In this document: positions 59,703 to 64,000 of the stretch, in pieces
Layout of the letters: every line of letters starts with the position of its first letter
Position numbering within the stretch: the stretch's first letter is position 1
DNA from: Apostichopus japonicus
Lineage: Eukaryota; Echinodermata; Holothuroidea; Aspidochirotida; Stichopodidae
Assembly (NCBI RefSeq): GCF_037975245.1
Contig: NC_092565.1
Span: forward strand, 16,213,499-16,277,498
Length of the DNA: 64,000 nt
Direction of reading: 5' to 3'
Translations under genes and position numbers: made by a program
The notes under the pieces: model-generated
Databases searched by the model: none
What the model was told of the DNA's origin: nothing
The model's input: only the letters and a program-made list of their open reading frames with translations

Positions 59703-62700
59703 CTGTAAGAAAAAAAAAACAAGAAATATGATGTCATTTGTAAATGCTGTCGTTCGAAAATTCCGATACTGCAATGACAATGATGATGCACATATGCTTG
59801 TTGTCTTGATCACCCGAATTGACAACTGTAATTGTAAATACGCGACCGGTTTATCTACGTACTAGAAGTGTATGCATGCGTTGGGAAATTTAGATCATGA
59901 TGTGTATGTATAAGGATGAAACATAGGTGGACGGAGAATGGGTTGTGGTCTTGTTTGGAATATACACGTCATAAAAAGATTTGGATTGAAGTTATTGTTA
60001 ACAGCAACTCCCTTCTCTTTCACTTCCTCCACCCCATCAATCTCCTGTTCTCCTTCTTCTCCTTCTTCTTCTCCTCCTCCTCCTCCCTTCCTCCTCCTCC
60101 TCGTCCTTACTCCTCCCCTCCCCTCATCTTAAACCTCACTGTCCAAACGTGGCCCACATCATCTTAACCTCCCGTCACTTTTCCCCTCTCAATCACAGTT
60201 GACATAAACAGACATATAAACTAATGACATCATGCGACACGAAGATCCTATAATATGTAACGTCCTTTGATATGGTTATGACAAATATCGCTTAACATTC
60301 CACCTCATAATTCGCAACCAAACCAGACAAACTGCGACCGCAGAGTACATCCTTACACATTTATGAGCTTATGAATTCAGTTGAAATTTATGGATTGACA
60401 TAAAACCGTGTTTTTTCCCCTTCTCATTTTCTTTCCTTAGAAAGACGATAGTGTCATTAGCCCTACTGGCATTTTAACCCATGTATCGTGAGTGTCAAAA
60501 CGGTCGGCATGTTTATGCTGAGATAAAACTTAGACAGAGATGCTGAATATTTACGGAGTTCCCAAATTAATCAACCCAAACTTTTTAAATTTGACAGATA
60601 TTCACTCAAAATTACAAGACAGAAAACGAACTATGCACTTGTCAAGACTGTGATAAATCCTGAGATATAATTGAAATCGACTGTGACCAGTCCATACCAA
60701 CAGTCGTGTGCTAAATCACACGGTGTGTGTAAACGCAGGAGTCTGTATGAAGGAAGCACCGGTTCTCTCTGTAAAAATCCCATTTATCATTTCACTTTTG
60801 AATCCGAAGTATATAATTTTGTTGACTATAACCACTATGGATACCATAGAAGTTGTTCTTACGACTTTTACTTTTTAAGAAGTGCATCTTAAAGTGAATG
60901 GGGAGAGGGAGGGGAGTGGAGGAGGGGAGATGGAAGGAGGAGGTGGAGGAGCTAGTTATGTATTCGTCACTGATGTCATTTTTTTTGGCAATATCATCTG
61001 TATCCTCTGCATCGAACATCTGTATGAGATGTTCGCAGTTAAAACAGTGTCACTCATTAAAACAATGTTTTCTCAATTAACAATTATCTGTTTGTGTATA
61101 TAGCTAATGCCGTGTTAAATGTAGATACATTTATTGTAAAACAATGTACGGTCTTCTAAAACAGAACAGCGTTACACCTCATTAACCCTTTTAAGATACA
61201 GCGTGCACAGTACATCTGTATGACGTAATACGGTATACCGTGTAGTTTCAAACTGGGCGATAAACCGAATTGGGTATTCAATATTCGATAACCGATGTTT
61301 AATATCATACAAGTGTAAAATCACGTGATAATGAAGGAAAAAATTCAATGTTTCCGGAATTACTCTAAAATATGAAGATAGCGCGCGGGTTGGTAGCAAA
61401 ATGTTATATTAAGGTTATTAATGAATATGAATGTCCACGACGCGTACTGTGATGACCTCAAAATGTACAGTACACGAACTCGATAAAACGGTTACCGGTA
61501 TGTCACTTTGTTCGATGTATATGGACCGTGAGAGAGCATATATCAAAGACATACGACCTCAACCAAGAAAAAAGCCCATCTTAGTAGAATCTATAATTAC
61601 CAAAAGGTCATGACCTTTTCCAATCACGTGGGTGTAACTAAACTCTTGTTAGATGTTATCGTGTCTGGTTTCTATAGTTGATGACATGATGAATATCGTC
61701 GTTTAATGAAACCAGATTGCTGAACCTGTCTGTAGCTCCTCTCTCAAAACTGAGGGTGATATTTTATTACCGAATGGTAGAACTCACCTCTAAAAATGTC
61801 ATAAATTAAGGAGGTCGGGTGATTGGTTATAAATAAAATATATAACCACATCAACGAGGTAAATGTAATAAAACAAAATTCAAGAGAACTATATCATTTT
61901 TTTTTAACAAAGTCTTCAATCACTTCGTACCAATCAGAGATACTCAGAAGACAAATAGCTCCTGGTTCAAAAACACAGTGATATGATGTTGCATGTATAC
62001 ATTCCCCCACACTGATGTTTTCTCTCACTCTTTTCCCACACACCACATTACTAATGTAAAGTAGCCATGTATGCTGCGTGTTTTGGCAGAGGGAGGAAGC
62101 GATGCCAAAAAGAACAGCGGCAAGTTATCAGCCAAGGAAAGGCCAATTGGCGTATTTACCCCCTAAGTTCTGCACGGAAAGAGCACTGTAAATGTGTGTG
62201 ACAGTGTTGAAGCAGAGACCTGTCATAGGATTTGGAAGTAGTCTGTCTTCGGTGATCGTAATTTCTGGCTTTCACCTCAGCTTCTGCCCCTCTTAAATTT
62301 GGAAACCAATGAGTTGCCTCAATACAGTAAATGATAAGAAAACACTCTATTTCATTGTTTCCATAGTTTATACCGACACCAGTTACAACAAACAGGGTCC
62401 CAGCACCAGGGAGGGGGACGTAACGGAGTAAACCCACATAAGTTCCTACAGCAATAATTTCATGCGGGCGTGGTGCCGCCACATGCGATAATTTCAACGC
62501 CCCTTCCCTGATCTCAAACCTGTGTCATGGTCTCTGAATTACAATAAGGACACACGGTTATCTCTAAAACTAATTTGTATTATGTGATTTCTGTGGTAGC
62601 GGTTTAAGGGTGAATAGTAACGATACGTTTGCTAGTGCAAGAAGTATATTATGGTTTGCGGACATGCCGGTCATCACCTTACACTCTTCATTAATACCTC

Positions 62701-64000
62701 AGGATGGACTGATTTTGACATCTTGTGTGTGCGCGCGTGTGTGGACATTTTGACATCATTGTCCATTACAGACTGCTTCATTCTGTTTTACATCAAATCC
62801 CCGCTCAAGAGATGAATCGATCCTTTGAACTTTAAGACAGTTATTATCAATAAACTTTCACCAAATTCAGCGATAATAATTTATCATGTTAATCAGGGCA
62901 TGAGCTATAAAGTCTGTAAGGGTTCATCAAAGGGTAACGGAAAATCCGCAGCAGCACGACCGACCAATTACATTATCTGCGTACCGATATGTAGGGACGA
63001 AAACGGGAGGGACTTCCACTTTACAGTTTGCATTGAGTCCCGTACCACCCTTATTAGGCTCACAATAATGTACGACCAAAATACAACTTTTAATGTTGCA
63101 AGAAAACAGTAAGAATACAACATTTATGAACAGTTTTCATGTCAACACGGAATTACATCACATACTAGAGGTATTGCGCATGCTCAACCATTAGGACTTT
63201 CAGTTTATTTTGGCGGTCAGGGCACTATTTTTGCTATTCTTATCATTAGCTCACTGCGAAGGTTTGACTCCGGAACGATGTTCTGATAAGTGTCAGTGGG
63301 CATATTATTTCCAAACATGTGCCGTGTTGTGGAAATTACTGTTTCAAATGAAACAGTCACTTTCAATAACCCATGCAGAGTATAAACCAGGCAAATTAGT
63401 CTTGACATTTAGCTCTATGTACCGTAATGGCTAGTTATGTGCAACCAGGGAGCTCTTATCGAACTACCCGCTATATAATCTACACGAGGAAACATGAGGC
63501 AGAGCAAACTGTTCATCCCTATAAGTCATGCTTATATTCTTGTAAGGCCTAAATGTGTCCCGTGTTCTTAAGCCGTCCTGGCAGGGCTGGAAACCCTGTC
63601 TCGAATTTTAACCTCGACACACGTGGGTTGCGCACAGCAGTTTGTAAACCGTTCTTCTAAACGCATACCCCCATCCTGACATATTCTGACTAAGCTACTG
63701 TTTCTGTTCTGTTGGATAACCTGGCCTACAATTTGTTCTAAAACTAACTACCAAATCTAACATACAAAAATTGATCTTTATGATAAGAGTGAACACATTT
63801 ATTTAGTCTTCGCTTGTAACCATTTGACCTATGAAAGACAATTCCGTGAGAATTAGTACATGGTATCTTAGTTTTGTACAATTTTGGTTTATTTCAGGTT
63901 GTGAAATATTTGAATCCTTTCTATATAGTAAACGAGACATAAGCCTAGTGACAGAGAGATTTTAATCTCATTCCTTGTGCCACAGGGAGATGAGAGAAAA
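59703..64000. other. Right end of window, no confident gene
   Basis: Holds a pyrimidine run (TCCTCC/CTTCTT) at about 60045-60125 and a purine run at 60895-60955. A minus-strand frame at 62156-62497 and a plus-strand frame from 63204 have no family I recognise. The latter follows an acceptor-like TTTCAG and reads ALFLLFLSLAHCEG then Cys-containing sequence, which could be a signal-peptide exon. Upstream exons of the minus-strand Ig gene are expected on this side but were not found. Confidence 0.4.

Overview
This is animal nuclear DNA: it is AT-rich and intron-rich, with GT-AG splice sites, metazoan protein families and many families of small transposons. The recurrent 'taggcctat'-type words and the gene content suggest an echinoderm, perhaps a sea cucumber. 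That is an inference; no single feature proves the species. Nothing here looks bacterial, and there is no operon, rRNA gene or convincing intact tRNA gene.

Host genes. (1) 864-4677 (+) is a two-exon gene for a secreted IGFBP7/KAZALD1-like protein (IGFBP N-domain, Kazal, one Ig domain). (2) 40423-46558 (+) holds the last five exons of a basic coiled-coil protein of unknown function. (3) 49431-50390 (-) is an intronless EamA/SLC35G-like transporter. (4) 55370-59702 (-) holds the last two exons of a second Ig-domain protein resembling gene 1; its 5' part appears to lie outside the window. (5) A lone 80-bp exon at 57101-57180 (+), inside the large intron of gene 4, resembles half of a midkine/pleiotrophin domain.

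Centre of interest. From 6775 to 28092 the window holds one very large DNA transposon of about 21.3 kb, bounded by 108-bp terminal inverted repeats (TIRs) that differ at four positions. It carries two multi-exon genes, both on the minus strand. One is a Mutator-like (MULE) transposase of about 832 residues with an N-terminal CARF/ALS2CR8-like region, a complete D-D-E set and a SWIM zinc finger. The other encodes a protein of about 446 residues with a Ulp1/SENP-type cysteine protease followed by a C-terminal PHD finger. I could join the exons of both genes with every reading phase matching, so both look intact. The left end is filled by a 119-bp satellite: about 5 units directly inside the TIR in one orientation, then about 36 units in the opposite orientation, with a GC-rich spacer between. 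Each unit contains an imperfect inverted repeat. No target-site duplication is visible at the outer ends.

Other mobile DNA. A hAT element (52827-54192, 8-bp TSD) has a second hAT (52942-53808, its own 8-bp TSD and a transposase C-terminal remnant) nested inside it. Others are a fold-back element (36534-36943, 8-bp TSD), a TTAA-flanked MITE (19355-19821), a hAT-like MITE (12524-12690), a MITE with a 5-bp duplication (27075-27439), a fold-back element just beside the giant transposon (28114-28625), two copies of one MITE family (5386-5738 and 46707-47054, the latter with a 10-bp TSD), a likely LINE tail and a tRNA-derived SINE-like stretch. Minisatellites occur at 31.4, 38.6, 41.1, 47.8 and 58.6 kb.
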